Origin: a virus
Reading direction: 5' to 3' (one strand)
Virus record (IMG/VR): IMGVR_UViG_3300043137_000138
Coordinates: 1-24,265 of that record
Length of the DNA: 24,265 bases
A program made the position numbers and the translations under genes. This document shows positions 1 through 6,921 of this stretch, one piece after another. Each line of letters begins with the position of its first letter. The stretch's first letter is position 1. Below the pieces are notes generated by a model. That model was not told the origin of the DNA. It saw nothing but the letters and a program-made list of their open reading frames with translations, and made no database searches.

Positions 1-65
1 TGAGTACCTAAACATTTTAATACGGTATTTATTTCATTAACTGTTAAATTTAAAGTAATATTCAT
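1..65 (-). CDS. Small conserved phage protein, N-terminal fragment
   Basis: An ATG at 63-65 overlaps the regA stop codon (ATGA arrangement) and opens a frame that runs off the left edge of the window. The 21 visible residues start MNITLNLTVNEINTVLKCLG. A GGA lies about seven bases upstream as a weak ribosome binding site, and translational coupling to regA is likely. The opening resembles small proteins of about 80-100 residues that are common in T4-like phages and have no known function. Only the N-terminus is here, so no function is proposed. Confidence 0.6.
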   Translation of the reverse strand, partial: MNITLNLTVNEINTVLKCLGT

Positions 66-472
66 TTTTTTCCAATAGTGTATTTAGGGACTAATTCCCA
101 TTTAGATTTTTCTTTAAACGATACAATTTTAATTTGAGATAGCGGAGATTTATCTACGTTTATTACGGTTTTAGGGTCGATAGTTAATAAACCCCATTCC
201 TTTAATAAAACGGCGATAGCATCCCTACGCTCAATATCGCTTACGCTAATATTAGAAGGCTTACCGTCTAAAGCGAATAACTCTTTAAAGTGTACGATGT
301 AATACCTACCTTGTTTATGTAAGATATGACAAGATTGAAATAACCGCATTTCTTTTCTAGAAGCTATCCCAATACGAGTAAGCGTTTCCCTAACCTTTAA
401 AAAGTTATCAGGCTCTGGTAACCCTACCTCAAGCATTGACGCAGGAGCCCAATTATACAAGTTTGTATCCAT
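62..472 (-). CDS. regA: RegA translational repressor
   Basis: RegA is the T4-type early translational repressor. It binds the initiation region of many early phage mRNAs, including clamp and clamp-loader messages in T4. The family core is clear: FLKVRETLTRIGIAS, SCHILHKQGRYYIVHFKEL, the ERRD-AI..LL.EWGL segment, and the C-terminal WELVPKYTIGKK. The ATG at 470-472 follows the gp62 stop almost directly (TAA-T-ATG), so coupling to gene 62 is likely. A second ATG at 434-436 (MLEVGLPEPDNFLK) aligns better with the T4 N-terminus (MIEITLKKPEDFLK) but has no good ribosome binding site; a GTG at 485-487 is also possible. The 62-regA order matches T4. Confidence 0.93.
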   Translation of the reverse strand: MDTNLYNWAPASMLEVGLPEPDNFLKVRETLTRIGIASRKEMRLFQSCHILHKQGRYYIVHFKELFALDGKPSNISVSDIERRDAIAVLLKEWGLLTIDPKTVINVDKSPLSQIKIVSFKEKSKWELVPKYTIGKK

Positions 473-473
473 A

Positions 474-854
474 TTATTTACCGCCACAATAGTATTTTTG
501 TTCTATTTCTTTCAATTGATTAGCAGTCAGAAGTCCAAGAACTTCTTCAGCTCGCTTAGATGAATAACCGTAGTGCTTCATCACCAGTTGAAGGTTTTTG
601 GAATCAGAATCTTTTTTGACCCACTTAGAAAACCGCTTCTTTCTGGTAACGGTATTTAGTAGGAACTTAAATTGCCAATCTTTAGGAATAGTGGGGCAGG
701 TATTCATCTCATTCGCTAGAAACAACGTATCATGAAAATAAGATAAACCACGATTTACCATAAAGGGCGAATAATCTTTATTCGCCTGAGGATCTTCAAA
801 TAAATCTTTTTTCGTATCGTTAATAGCGTTAATAAAATCAAACGGACTTGCCAT
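474..854 (-). CDS. gp62: Clamp loader small subunit gp62
   Basis: This is the small subunit of the T4-type clamp loader. It joins four gp44 subunits and opens the gp45 clamp onto primer-template DNA. Recognition rests on family-like patches (KDYSPFMVNRGLSYF, FKFLLNTVTRKKRFSKWVKK) and on its place just upstream of regA. At 126 residues it is much shorter than T4 gp62 (187 residues). The missing part is mainly at the C-terminus, as in marine T4-like relatives. The start at 852-854 overlaps the preceding membrane-protein gene by 17 bases, and an AAAAGG lies nine bases upstream. Similarity to T4 is weak overall, so context carries much of the call. Confidence 0.85.
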   Translation of the reverse strand: MASPFDFINAINDTKKDLFEDPQANKDYSPFMVNRGLSYFHDTLFLANEMNTCPTIPKDWQFKFLLNTVTRKKRFSKWVKKDSDSKNLQLVMKHYGYSSKRAEEVLGLLTANQLKEIEQKYYCGGK

Positions 855-1206
855 GGTTAAGTACCTTTTCTAAATCTTGCTTTTTAATAGCTAATACACG
901 TTTAGGAAAGCGGGTTTGGATAACTTCAGCTAATTCTTCAAAAGTTTTACCTTGAGCAATAAACTCATCACCTACCTCAGTGTACAAGTAGATAATACCG
1001 TCTTTAATATCTACCCGCATATTTTCAGCGTTAGCTGCAGCTGTGCGATAATCGTAGTCATTACCCGATTTATCACGAACAGATTTTAAAGTAGATAAAG
1101 TTTCTTTAATAGCGTAGATATAACCTATTCTAAAAAAGGTTCTAGCAATTAAATATACTAAAATAATAAAACCGACTGCGCTCAAAACTATTGTTAATGA
1201 ATCCAT
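838..1206 (-). CDS. Small single-pass membrane protein, unknown
   Basis: I do not recognise this 122-residue protein. Residues about 4-24 are a continuous hydrophobic stretch (SLTIVLSAVGFIILVYLIAR), which predicts one N-terminal membrane anchor with a soluble C-terminal part. That part contains a likely beta-rich patch (VDIKDGIIYLYTEVGDEFIA) and then a helix with FEELAEVIQTRFP. An AGAGG ribosome binding site lies in front of the ATG. The gene sits between the two clamp-loader subunits and overlaps gp62 by 17 bases, so it must be co-translated with replisome genes. Nothing in the sequence shows an enzymatic motif. A role at the membrane during early infection is only a guess. Confidence 0.75.
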   Translation of the reverse strand: MDSLTIVLSAVGFIILVYLIARTFFRIGYIYAIKETLSTLKSVRDKSGNDYDYRTAAANAENMRVDIKDGIIYLYTEVGDEFIAQGKTFEELAEVIQTRFPKRVLAIKKQDLEKVLNHGKSV

Positions 1207-1241
1207 AATATACCTCTTTAATTAAAATCAATGTTTAGAAA

Positions 1242-2198
1242 TTATTTAAACTTTACGTTAGCCATAATTTCGGTTAAAGCTGCCATAGTATTTAACTCGT
1301 GGTCAGCAACAAAAGCTGCCTTATATTGATAATCGGCTAGAATCAAAATCAATTGAGGTACGCTAGCAGGTTCAATAATATTAACAGAAGAATCGTAAAA
1401 CATACGGAACAAAGCTACTGAATCGGAATCGGAGTTCTTACCTACCCATTTACGAACTTCGCCAAAGTTCTTATCACGCATAAATTTAAACAACTCACGA
1501 TACGTTTCTTCGCCTACGTTTAGTAGAATACCGCTATCAATTTTACCAGATACCGAATAACGTTGTAACTCGTTTAATACTCTACGATAATCAGGAAAGT
1601 GTTTAGAAACTACCTGAGCCACTACTTTAGGATCGTACTCGATACCCTCAGCAACTAAAATCTGAATAGCACGTTTAAAGAATAAACCCGCTAATTCGCT
1701 TTTTTGCTTATTATCAATTTTAAATTCGATAACGGAGCAACGGCTATGTAAAGGCTCAATAATACGGTTTTTATAGTTACAAGTAAAGATGAAACTACAA
1801 TTATTAGAGAACTCTTCAATAAAGGCACGTAACGCTGGTTGGGTAGAGTTAGGGTTTAAATAATCAGCCTCGTCAATGATAACTACTTTATGAGCATCGG
1901 TTAGGGAAACTGAGGAAGCGAAGGACTTAATCTTAGTACGTAAAACGTCAATACCTGATTCTTCCGAACCGTTAATGAATAGGTATTCAGCCCCTACTTC
2001 ATTACACAAAGCTTTAGCGACGGTAGTTTTACCAACACCCGCACCACCCGCAAATAAGAAAGTAGGAATCCTACCGCCTTTAATGTAGTCTTGAAATGTG
2101 CTTTTCAAAGACTCGGGTAAAATACATTCGTTAATTTTAGTAGGGCGGTATTTCTCTACCCAGATGAATTCATTAGAATTAGATGTAATTTCAGCCAT
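1242..2198 (-). CDS. gp44: Clamp loader large subunit gp44 (AAA+)
   Basis: This is the ATPase subunit of the clamp loader, which loads the gp45 clamp for the phage DNA polymerase. From the chosen start, the KYRP segment is at residues 16-19, Walker A AGGAGVGKTT at about 50-59, Walker B with DEAD at 109-112, and the SRC motif that supplies the arginine finger at 152-154. Length fits T4 gp44 (319 residues). The ATG at 2196-2198 has GGAGA nine bases upstream. The in-frame ATG at 2211-2213 has only the T-run of a terminator before it, so I prefer the inner start. Gene order 45-44-62-regA is as in T4, with one inserted gene. Confidence 0.96.
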   Translation of the reverse strand: MAEITSNSNEFIWVEKYRPTKINECILPESLKSTFQDYIKGGRIPTFLFAGGAGVGKTTVAKALCNEVGAEYLFINGSEESGIDVLRTKIKSFASSVSLTDAHKVVIIDEADYLNPNSTQPALRAFIEEFSNNCSFIFTCNYKNRIIEPLHSRCSVIEFKIDNKQKSELAGLFFKRAIQILVAEGIEYDPKVVAQVVSKHFPDYRRVLNELQRYSVSGKIDSGILLNVGEETYRELFKFMRDKNFGEVRKWVGKNSDSDSVALFRMFYDSSVNIIEPASVPQLILILADYQYKAAFVADHELNTMAALTEIMANVKFK

Positions 2199-2223
2199 AT
2201 CAATATTCTCCATAAAAAATAGA

Positions 2224-2239
2224 GGGGCGATTAAGCCCC
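2224..2239 (-). terminator. Intrinsic terminator after gene 45
   Basis: On the minus strand a GGGGC stem, TTAATC loop and GCCCC stem are followed by TCTATTTTTT (plus-strand A-run 2214-2220). It lies between the gp45 stop and the gp44 start. The T-run ends right at the outer ATG of gene 44, which argues that the real gp44 start is the inner ATG. The five-pair stem is short, so it may act as a partial terminator that lowers clamp-loader expression relative to the clamp. Confidence 0.65.
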
Positions 2240-2256
2240 AGATTCACAATACCGTA

Positions 2257-2919
2257 TTAAGCGTCAAAGGTAGAGTCCGATTCAACCGCTACGTAATAAA
2301 CTAATTCTTGATTTACCGCTTTAAAGCGTGAGATACGCTTACTAGAAATACTAACCGCATAATCACCATGAATCATCTTAAGGTTATCTACCTTTAAGTT
2401 AATACGGAAGTTTTTATCCGTTACGCCTACCGCTGAAAGATAGGTATTACCTGTATCGTTTTTCTTATCACCTACTTGTAAAGAGATATTAGCACCATCA
2501 CCGATAACCGATAAATCGGAAGCTCGTAATACGGAAGCCGTTTTCTGAATCATAGCTAAAGTATGAGCGGTGAGTGTAAAGTCAATATCTGAGGCGGGGA
2601 ATACGATAGGCTTTGTAGGTATAACTAGAACGTCTTTAGAACCAGCGTAGAACTTAATAGAAGAACTACCCTCTTTAATAAGTACGTACTTTTCTCTAAA
2701 TTCTAATTCAGGGTCGCTGAATAATGACATAGCACCTAAAAACTCATTCAAGTCATAGATACCAAACTCTACGGGGAAGTGCTCAGCCACGGTAGTATCT
2801 GCCATAACGTTTTTATGAGTCGAGATAGTAGAGATACCTGAACCCTCTTTCAATAGTAAGTTGCTATTGATTCCAGCAAAGTTTTTAATTAGGGCTACTG
2901 TTTCTTTTGATAATTTCAT
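2257..2919 (-). CDS. gp45: Sliding clamp gp45
   Basis: This is the processivity clamp of the T4-type replisome. In T4 it also tethers the late-transcription complex (gp55, gp33) to DNA. The N-terminus (MKLSKETVALIKNFAGIN) and C-terminus (VAVESDSTFDA) are close to T4 gp45, as is the YDLNEFLGAMSLF segment near residue 60. The 220-residue length fits the family. I chose the ATG at 2917-2919 because AGGAAA lies five bases upstream and the next residues match T4; an upstream in-frame ATG (2932-2934) adds five residues without support. The leader carries both an early-type promoter and a TATAAATA late element inside one inverted repeat. Confidence 0.97.
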   Translation of the reverse strand: MKLSKETVALIKNFAGINSNLLLKEGSGISTISTHKNVMADTTVAEHFPVEFGIYDLNEFLGAMSLFSDPELEFREKYVLIKEGSSSIKFYAGSKDVLVIPTKPIVFPASDIDFTLTAHTLAMIQKTASVLRASDLSVIGDGANISLQVGDKKNDTGNTYLSAVGVTDKNFRINLKVDNLKMIHGDYAVSISSKRISRFKAVNQELVYYVAVESDSTFDA

Positions 2920-2940
2920 ATTTTTCCTATACAATAATAA

Positions 2941-2973
2941 AACGCTTATTTATATTATACTTAAATAAGCGTT
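2941..2973 (-). promoter_or_regulatory. 12-bp inverted repeat spanning gene 45 promoters
   Basis: Arms AACGCTTATTTA (2941-2952) and TAAATAAGCGTT (2962-2973) are perfect complements with a nine-base loop. The -10 of the early promoter lies at the loop and the spacer lies in one arm. On the minus strand the hairpin is followed by TTTTATTATT, so the same DNA could terminate transcription from the upstream gene. An operator, a terminator, or both are possible. Confidence 0.7.
2947..2954 (-). promoter_or_regulatory. Late-promoter element TATAAATA for gene 45
   Basis: The minus strand reads TATAAATA, the T4 late-promoter core bound by gp55, 28 bases before the gp45 ATG. It sits in one arm of the inverted repeat and overlaps the end of the early TATAAT by one base. 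Confidence 0.5.
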
Positions 2974-2982
2974 GCGAGTCAA
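2954..2982 (-). promoter_or_regulatory. Early (sigma70-type) promoter of gene 45
   Basis: Minus strand TTGACT (2977-2982), 17-base spacer, TATAAT (2954-2959). The bases after the -35 (CGCAA) resemble the TACAA seen at four other promoters in this window. It lies between the stop of the diphosphohydrolase gene and the clamp gene. Confidence 0.75.
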
Positions 2983-2983
2983 C

Positions 2984-3307
2984 CTATTTAGTGGGGGCGT
3001 TATCCCACTCATTGTCGATATCTTTTTCCAATAAGAATAAAACACAACACATAACGTGGGCTAAGTGGTTTAAACCAGTTTCGGGATCGAAACGCTCACC
3101 CCTAATCCAAGCCCAAAGGTGTCTCATCGCAGCGGAGAAATATCGTCGTTTACCGTCCGCAACGTGTTTCCAATTATCTGGGGCGTATTTCTTAGCACCA
3201 AAAGTTAAAACTTTAACGGTTTCTTCTAAAGCACGAGAAGGGACTAAATCATACTCAGGCTTACCGCCATCATACTTCATTCCCAGTGGTTTAACTTCTT
3301 TGTCCAT
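2984..3307 (-). CDS. dATP/dGTP diphosphohydrolase-like protein
   Basis: The 107-residue sequence fits a phage family annotated as dATP/dGTP diphosphohydrolase N-terminal domain (formerly DUF5664), which relates to MazG/MazZ nucleotide pyrophosphohydrolases. Visible family features are KYDGGKPEYDLVP at residues 11-23, FGAKKYAPDNWKHV at about 36-49, and a C-terminal helix with RHLWAW, GERFDPETGLNHLAHV and LLE, whose acidic and His residues would bind metal. Such enzymes trim dNTP pools. There is no PurZ-like gene in this window, so a modified-base pathway cannot be claimed. The ATG at 3305-3307 lacks a clear ribosome binding site and lies eight bases after the winged-helix gene, so coupling is likely. 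Confidence 0.75.
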   Translation of the reverse strand: MDKEVKPLGMKYDGGKPEYDLVPSRALEETVKVLTFGAKKYAPDNWKHVADGKRRYFSAAMRHLWAWIRGERFDPETGLNHLAHVMCCVLFLLEKDIDNEWDNAPTK

Positions 3308-3315
3308 AGGTTATA

Positions 3316-3564
3316 TTAACGTGAAAAAATACTAGAACCTGCCGCTTTATACGCTTCGCGAACCATACGCTTACTCGGCTTACCTAGGCGATATTGTACA
3401 TTACGGTCACCCGCTACTCGGTTAGAGTAAATAGCGTAACCCTGTTTTCGTAAATCGTAAATAGAATCACGGGGACTTTTCGCACCGAAACGTTCAACGA
3501 TATCTTTATTGGTAATGGATTCACCAGACAAAAGGGCTTCTAAAACTAATTGATTTACTGACAT
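3316..3564 (-). CDS. Winged-helix DNA-binding protein
   Basis: An 82-residue protein with a helix-turn-helix pattern at residues about 4-36: LVLEALLSGESITNKDIVERFG, then SPRDSIYDLRKQGYAI as the likely recognition helix and start of the wing. The pattern resembles the phage HTH_39-type domain. The C-terminus is basic (KPSKRMVREAYK). I chose the ATG at 3562-3564 because AAGGA lies six bases upstream; nine more in-frame codons precede it without support. It follows the cobS terminator and precedes the nucleotide hydrolase. It is the only evident small DNA-binding regulator near the repeated early promoters, so it is a candidate to bind their inverted repeats (inference). Confidence 0.75.
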   Translation of the reverse strand: MSVNQLVLEALLSGESITNKDIVERFGAKSPRDSIYDLRKQGYAIYSNRVAGDRNVQYRLGKPSKRMVREAYKAAGSSIFSR

Positions 3565-3590
3565 AATATTCCTTAATATAATAATCGCCA

Positions 3591-3628
3591 AAACAAAAAA
3601 GGTAAGAGTCGGGCGGTCAACTCTTACC
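3591..3628 (-). terminator. Intrinsic terminator after cobS
   Basis: On the minus strand GGTAAGAGT (3620-3628) and ACTCTTACC (3601-3609) form a perfect nine-pair stem with a ten-base loop, followed directly by TTTTTTGTTT. It lies ten bases after the cobS stop. This is the clearest terminator in the left half of the window. Confidence 0.88.
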
Positions 3629-3638
3629 TATACACAAT

Positions 3639-4589
3639 TTAGAACTCGAACGCTTCACCGACAGTTACGGTAACAACTTTCTTAGGCTTAGAAGCTTCAG
3701 CCGCAGCTGCAGCCTTAGCAGCTAATTCTTCAGCAGTTGGCTCTGGAACACACAATTTATCGAATAAGTCAATAAACGAAGCACGGGTAGCTTCATCAAA
3801 GCGGTTACAGCACAACTCTACAGCTTTCTTTCTGTCTTTAAAGATAGAAAAAGCTTTAACAATATGAACCATACGACGTGTAGTGATAGTTTCATCAGCA
3901 CCACCGCTATCGAATGTTTTACGAACAGCATCAGCCCACTTAACTAAGGCGGAAGCGAATACGTCATCTAAACAACTTTCAGCGGTCATTAAGTTTTTAA
4001 CAATCTTAAGCTCGATAGAAGCGGATGGATATTCTTGGTTAAAGGTAATAGCGAAACGCTCTAAGAAAGCTTCGTTCAATACGTTAGTACCGATATAACG
4101 ACCGTCATCACTACCTTTACCTTTAGTATTAGCGGTGGCGATAATATTGAAACCAGACTTAGGATAGATAAGCTCATTCTTTAACTTGAAGTAATAAGGC
4201 TTACCCTCTAAGATAGGTTGTAAACACAATAAAGTATTAGCAGCACCCGCATCAATCTCGTCAAGTAACAAAGTAGTACCGTTACGCATAGCGATAAGGA
4301 CTGGACCTTCCACAATTTCAACGTTACCGTCTACGAGCGTTTTAGAACCGATAAGTTGGTCTTCATCGGTCATAGCGTTTAAGTTTACACGAATTAAAGG
4401 CTTGGCTAACTTAGCACAGATTTGTTCTACCATAGTAGATTTACCGTTACCAGTTGGACCAGAGATATAGGTAGGATAGAACACACCAGATTTGATGATC
4501 AATTCCATATCTTTAAAATTACCGAAAGGAACGAAGTTAGCGTCTTTTTTAGGTACTAAAGAGAAAGCGTCAGAAGATAAGTTAGTCAT
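3639..4589 (-). CDS. cobS: CobS-like MoxR-family AAA+ ATPase
   Basis: A MoxR-type AAA+ ATPase of the kind annotated cobS in cyanophages after its resemblance to the cobaltochelatase subunit. Walker A GPTGNGKST is at residues 44-52, Walker B LLLDEID at 107-113, sensor 1 IIATANT at about 149-155, and an LERF arginine-finger region at about 176. The C-terminus has an Ala-rich linker and a short basic/hydrophobic tail. The ATG at 4587-4589 is preferred; a TTG at 4599-4601 adds four residues, and neither has a clear ribosome binding site. It follows the VWA protein gene with its own promoter. Such pairs (CobS-CobT, RavA-ViaA, NorQ-NorD) act as ATP-driven remodellers. The phage target is unknown, and cobalamin synthesis is not implied. 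Confidence 0.9.
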   Translation of the reverse strand: MTNLSSDAFSLVPKKDANFVPFGNFKDMELIIKSGVFYPTYISGPTGNGKSTMVEQICAKLAKPLIRVNLNAMTDEDQLIGSKTLVDGNVEIVEGPVLIAMRNGTTLLLDEIDAGAANTLLCLQPILEGKPYYFKLKNELIYPKSGFNIIATANTKGKGSDDGRYIGTNVLNEAFLERFAITFNQEYPSASIELKIVKNLMTAESCLDDVFASALVKWADAVRKTFDSGGADETITTRRMVHIVKAFSIFKDRKKAVELCCNRFDEATRASFIDLFDKLCVPEPTAEELAAKAAAAAEASKPKKVVTVTVGEAFEF

Positions 4590-4642
4590 AGTAAAATTCA
4601 AAGTTAGTTTAACAAAATTTAAGAGTTATCACTCTATACAGG

Positions 4643-4682
4643 TATTATACCCTAAACTTAGTTGTAAGTAAAGGGTATAATA
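4643..4682 (-). promoter_or_regulatory. Early promoter of cobS with 10-bp dyad
   Basis: Minus strand TTTACT (4667-4672), 17 bases, TATAAT (4644-4649), with TACAA just after the -35. Perfect ten-base arms TATTATACCC (4643-4652) and GGGTATAATA (4673-4682) flank the -35 and overlap the -10. The centre between the arms is itself an imperfect palindrome. The dyad lies in the gap between cobT and cobS. Confidence 0.75.
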
Positions 4683-4688
4683 TAATTT

Positions 4689-6851
4689 TTACGCAATCAA
4701 TTCAACAAAGCGGTTTAATAAAATCTTATTTTTGATTTTATTAGCCATAGAAGCCGTAAATGCAGAAGCCACATCTTCAACAGAATCTTCGGTATCGACC
4801 TCAATATTCGATTCGCTAGTGTTAGATTTAGCTAACGCATCGCTAGGAATATAGAAGAACTCGTCATGCGGGGAACCGCTAACCGATACGTATTGATTCT
4901 TAGCGTATTGTTCCACGGCTTCTTTATATGTAGTAAAAGTTCTCTCATAACGCTTCAATTCGTTATAACCTCTACCACAATTAGAAGTTAAGACATTACT
5001 CTCAAAAAAGTCCTTACTAGCTAAGCTACCACCGATATAAAAGCCAATACTAGGACATTTATATCTATCTTTAATCATTTTAATTAAAGAGAAAGTTTGT
5101 ACTGCCGAAGAACCCATAGGATATTCGATTTTAGTCTTTTGGTCTCTAAGAATAACCTCTCTCTTATAACCACCGTTATTGTAATATACTGAAGTAGATT
5201 CGCCGTCAGTTAAAGTGATAAAAGAGAACTTTTCCACTTTAGTAGAAGCTAAAAAATGATCAATATATTCGGTCATATAAGCCAAAGAATTATTCAGCGG
5301 AGTAGAACCAGTGTCAAAACCCTCAATTCTACGGAAAGGACGAGTTCTAAACAAACGCTTAGCCATAGTCTTGAATTCAGAAGAACTCATCTCATTAGAG
5401 AAAAATTCCAATAATCTAAACTCAGAACACTCATTAGTCAGCATACCATCATTTCTGTGTAGATTAGTGCTAGCTGCAGCTCTGTGGTCTCTGATTTGAG
5501 AGGTAGTAGTGGTATTATCGCTGAACGCTAATACTTTATACTTAATCTGGTTTTTATGACAGAAGTAAGCTAAAGGAATAAGTTGAGCCATAGTATCGTC
5601 TAACATATCATTCATAGAACCAGACCAATCTAGCAAGAAAATCATACCATGGTTCTTACCGTTAGGTAATGTAGTAATGCTCTTGAATAAGTCTTCTTTT
5701 AACTTATAAGCGTAAAGCTTACGAGTGTCTAAAGCACCGCTCTTAGAAACTTGGGCACGTTTGTATTGAGTGGCACTCTTACGCATCTCGAACTCTTTAG
5801 TCAAATAAGACACCGCACTATTCATAGAGGTGTAAAACTTATCAAACGCACGAGGGCTTTCAGCAACAGTTTTAGTTTTAGCTAAAATTTCCTGATAACC
5901 CATAACACGTTCTAGTAAAACGTTTTCGTCTACTTTGGTATAGGCGTAGTCAATACCGTTATCTACACCAACGTTATCTTTAATAGCGTTTAAGGTTTTA
6001 GATTCTAAAGCCGATTCATCTAGAGGGGAAGGCTTGTTACCGCTTTTGCTAGAGCCATTATTTTGACCTTCGGCGTCTTGGTTGTCTTCGCCATCTTCAT
6101 CACCGTCGGAAGAGTCACTTTCAGAATCGTTATCATCTTCATCATCACTTTCTTGGTCAGATTTATCGGAGTCGCTTGTATCATTGTCGCTAGAGGGCGT
6201 ACCACTCTGGCTACCGTTAGATTTACCCTTTGAATCTTTATCAGATTCGCCTTTATCCTTACCGTCGCCATCCTCACCTTCCTCACCGTCGTCAGACTGA
6301 GGTTCTTGTTGTTTCTTAGAGTATTCTAAGATTTCACGAGCAATTCGATTAACGTCATCTTCAGAAACGCAAGCCTCTACCGCATCATACAAATCACGCT
6401 CTTCAGCCGTAAAACTGACGCCAGCGTTATGACCTAACTTAGAATATAAGTTAATGCGGTCAATTAAGTTGAGTTGAGAAAACGATACCTTTTTACCAAA
6501 AATACCCTTATCTGAAAGCTCAGAATAACCGATAGAGAAGTCTTTAGCGATACCTGGATACTTACGCTTCACCAACTTCTCAACACGGATATTATCTACA
6601 ACTTTAGAATATTGGTTTAGCAACTTATCGTTACCGACTAAAGTTTTTAGCTTTGAGGTAGTATAAAGGGCGTGACCTACTTCTTGACCGATTAAAGCGG
6701 TCTCAGCCTGTTTAGAAATACCCTTCCACTGGGGAAGTACCAAAGTACGGGTTTTGATGTCGAACTTTGATTCATTAACCTTTTTACGAAAAATATTGAT
6801 ATTTTCGGTAGCTAATAATTTAGCGGTAAGGTCTAACACGTTTTGTTTCAT
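4689..6851 (-). CDS. cobT: CobT-like VWA-domain protein with zincin-like motif
   Basis: A 720-residue partner of the CobS-like ATPase. Residues 1-180 form an alpha-rich domain with QEVGHALYT at 56-64 and RVEKLVKRKYPG at 89-100, a layout like the metallopeptidase-type N-terminus of phage CobT-like proteins. Residues about 182-272 are a very acidic Asp/Glu/Ser linker. Residues 400-560 are a VWA domain with MIDAS residues in DWSGS (408-412), a Thr in GSTPL (about 515-519) and the Asp of TDGES (about 549). The start has AAGGAG upstream. The usual HExxH zinc motif appears as QExxH, so protease activity is doubtful. It is transcribed from its own dyad-associated early promoter. The peptide or DNA target is unknown. 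Confidence 0.88.
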   Translation of the reverse strand: MKQNVLDLTAKLLATENINIFRKKVNESKFDIKTRTLVLPQWKGISKQAETALIGQEVGHALYTTSKLKTLVGNDKLLNQYSKVVDNIRVEKLVKRKYPGIAKDFSIGYSELSDKGIFGKKVSFSQLNLIDRINLYSKLGHNAGVSFTAEERDLYDAVEACVSEDDVNRIAREILEYSKKQQEPQSDDGEEGEDGDGKDKGESDKDSKGKSNGSQSGTPSSDNDTSDSDKSDQESDDEDDNDSESDSSDGDEDGEDNQDAEGQNNGSSKSGNKPSPLDESALESKTLNAIKDNVGVDNGIDYAYTKVDENVLLERVMGYQEILAKTKTVAESPRAFDKFYTSMNSAVSYLTKEFEMRKSATQYKRAQVSKSGALDTRKLYAYKLKEDLFKSITTLPNGKNHGMIFLLDWSGSMNDMLDDTMAQLIPLAYFCHKNQIKYKVLAFSDNTTTTSQIRDHRAAASTNLHRNDGMLTNECSEFRLLEFFSNEMSSSEFKTMAKRLFRTRPFRRIEGFDTGSTPLNNSLAYMTEYIDHFLASTKVEKFSFITLTDGESTSVYYNNGGYKREVILRDQKTKIEYPMGSSAVQTFSLIKMIKDRYKCPSIGFYIGGSLASKDFFESNVLTSNCGRGYNELKRYERTFTTYKEAVEQYAKNQYVSVSGSPHDEFFYIPSDALAKSNTSESNIEVDTEDSVEDVASAFTASMANKIKNKILLNRFVELIA

Positions 6852-6873
6852 AGCAAATTTCTCCTTATAGTAT

Positions 6874-6912
6874 ATTATAAACTAAAAGGCTTTGTAAGTA
6901 AAGCCTTTTAGT
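6874..6912 (-). promoter_or_regulatory. Early promoter of cobT within 13-bp inverted repeat
   Basis: Minus strand TTTACT (6897-6902), 17 bases, TATAAT (6874-6879), with TACAA after the -35. The arms ACTAAAAGGCTTT (minus; 6900-6912) and AAAGCCTTTTAGT (6881-6893) pair perfectly over 13 bases around a six-base loop, and the -35 lies across one arm and the loop. The DNA follows the gp46 stop directly, so the hairpin with its trailing TT-TATAAT could also end gp46 transcription. Confidence 0.78.
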
Positions 6913-6921
6913 AGATATTTT

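Noticed and set aside
81-87. CTAAATA inside the regA 3' end as promoter of the next gene
   Set aside because: It is within coding sequence, 16 bases from the next ATG, and the next gene is already coupled to regA.
2907-3335. Plus-strand 142-codon open frame
   Set aside because: It lies opposite the diphosphohydrolase gene and the clamp promoter, has no ribosome binding site, and encodes no recognisable domain.
3601-3628. TTGACC in the cobS terminator loop as a -35
   Set aside because: No -10 element follows at 16-18 bases; the site is explained by the terminator.
6020-6300. Open frames in other frames across the acidic cobT linker
   Set aside because: They are low-complexity shadows (Ser/Pro or Lys/Thr/Met-rich) of the Asp/Glu/Ser repeat codons.
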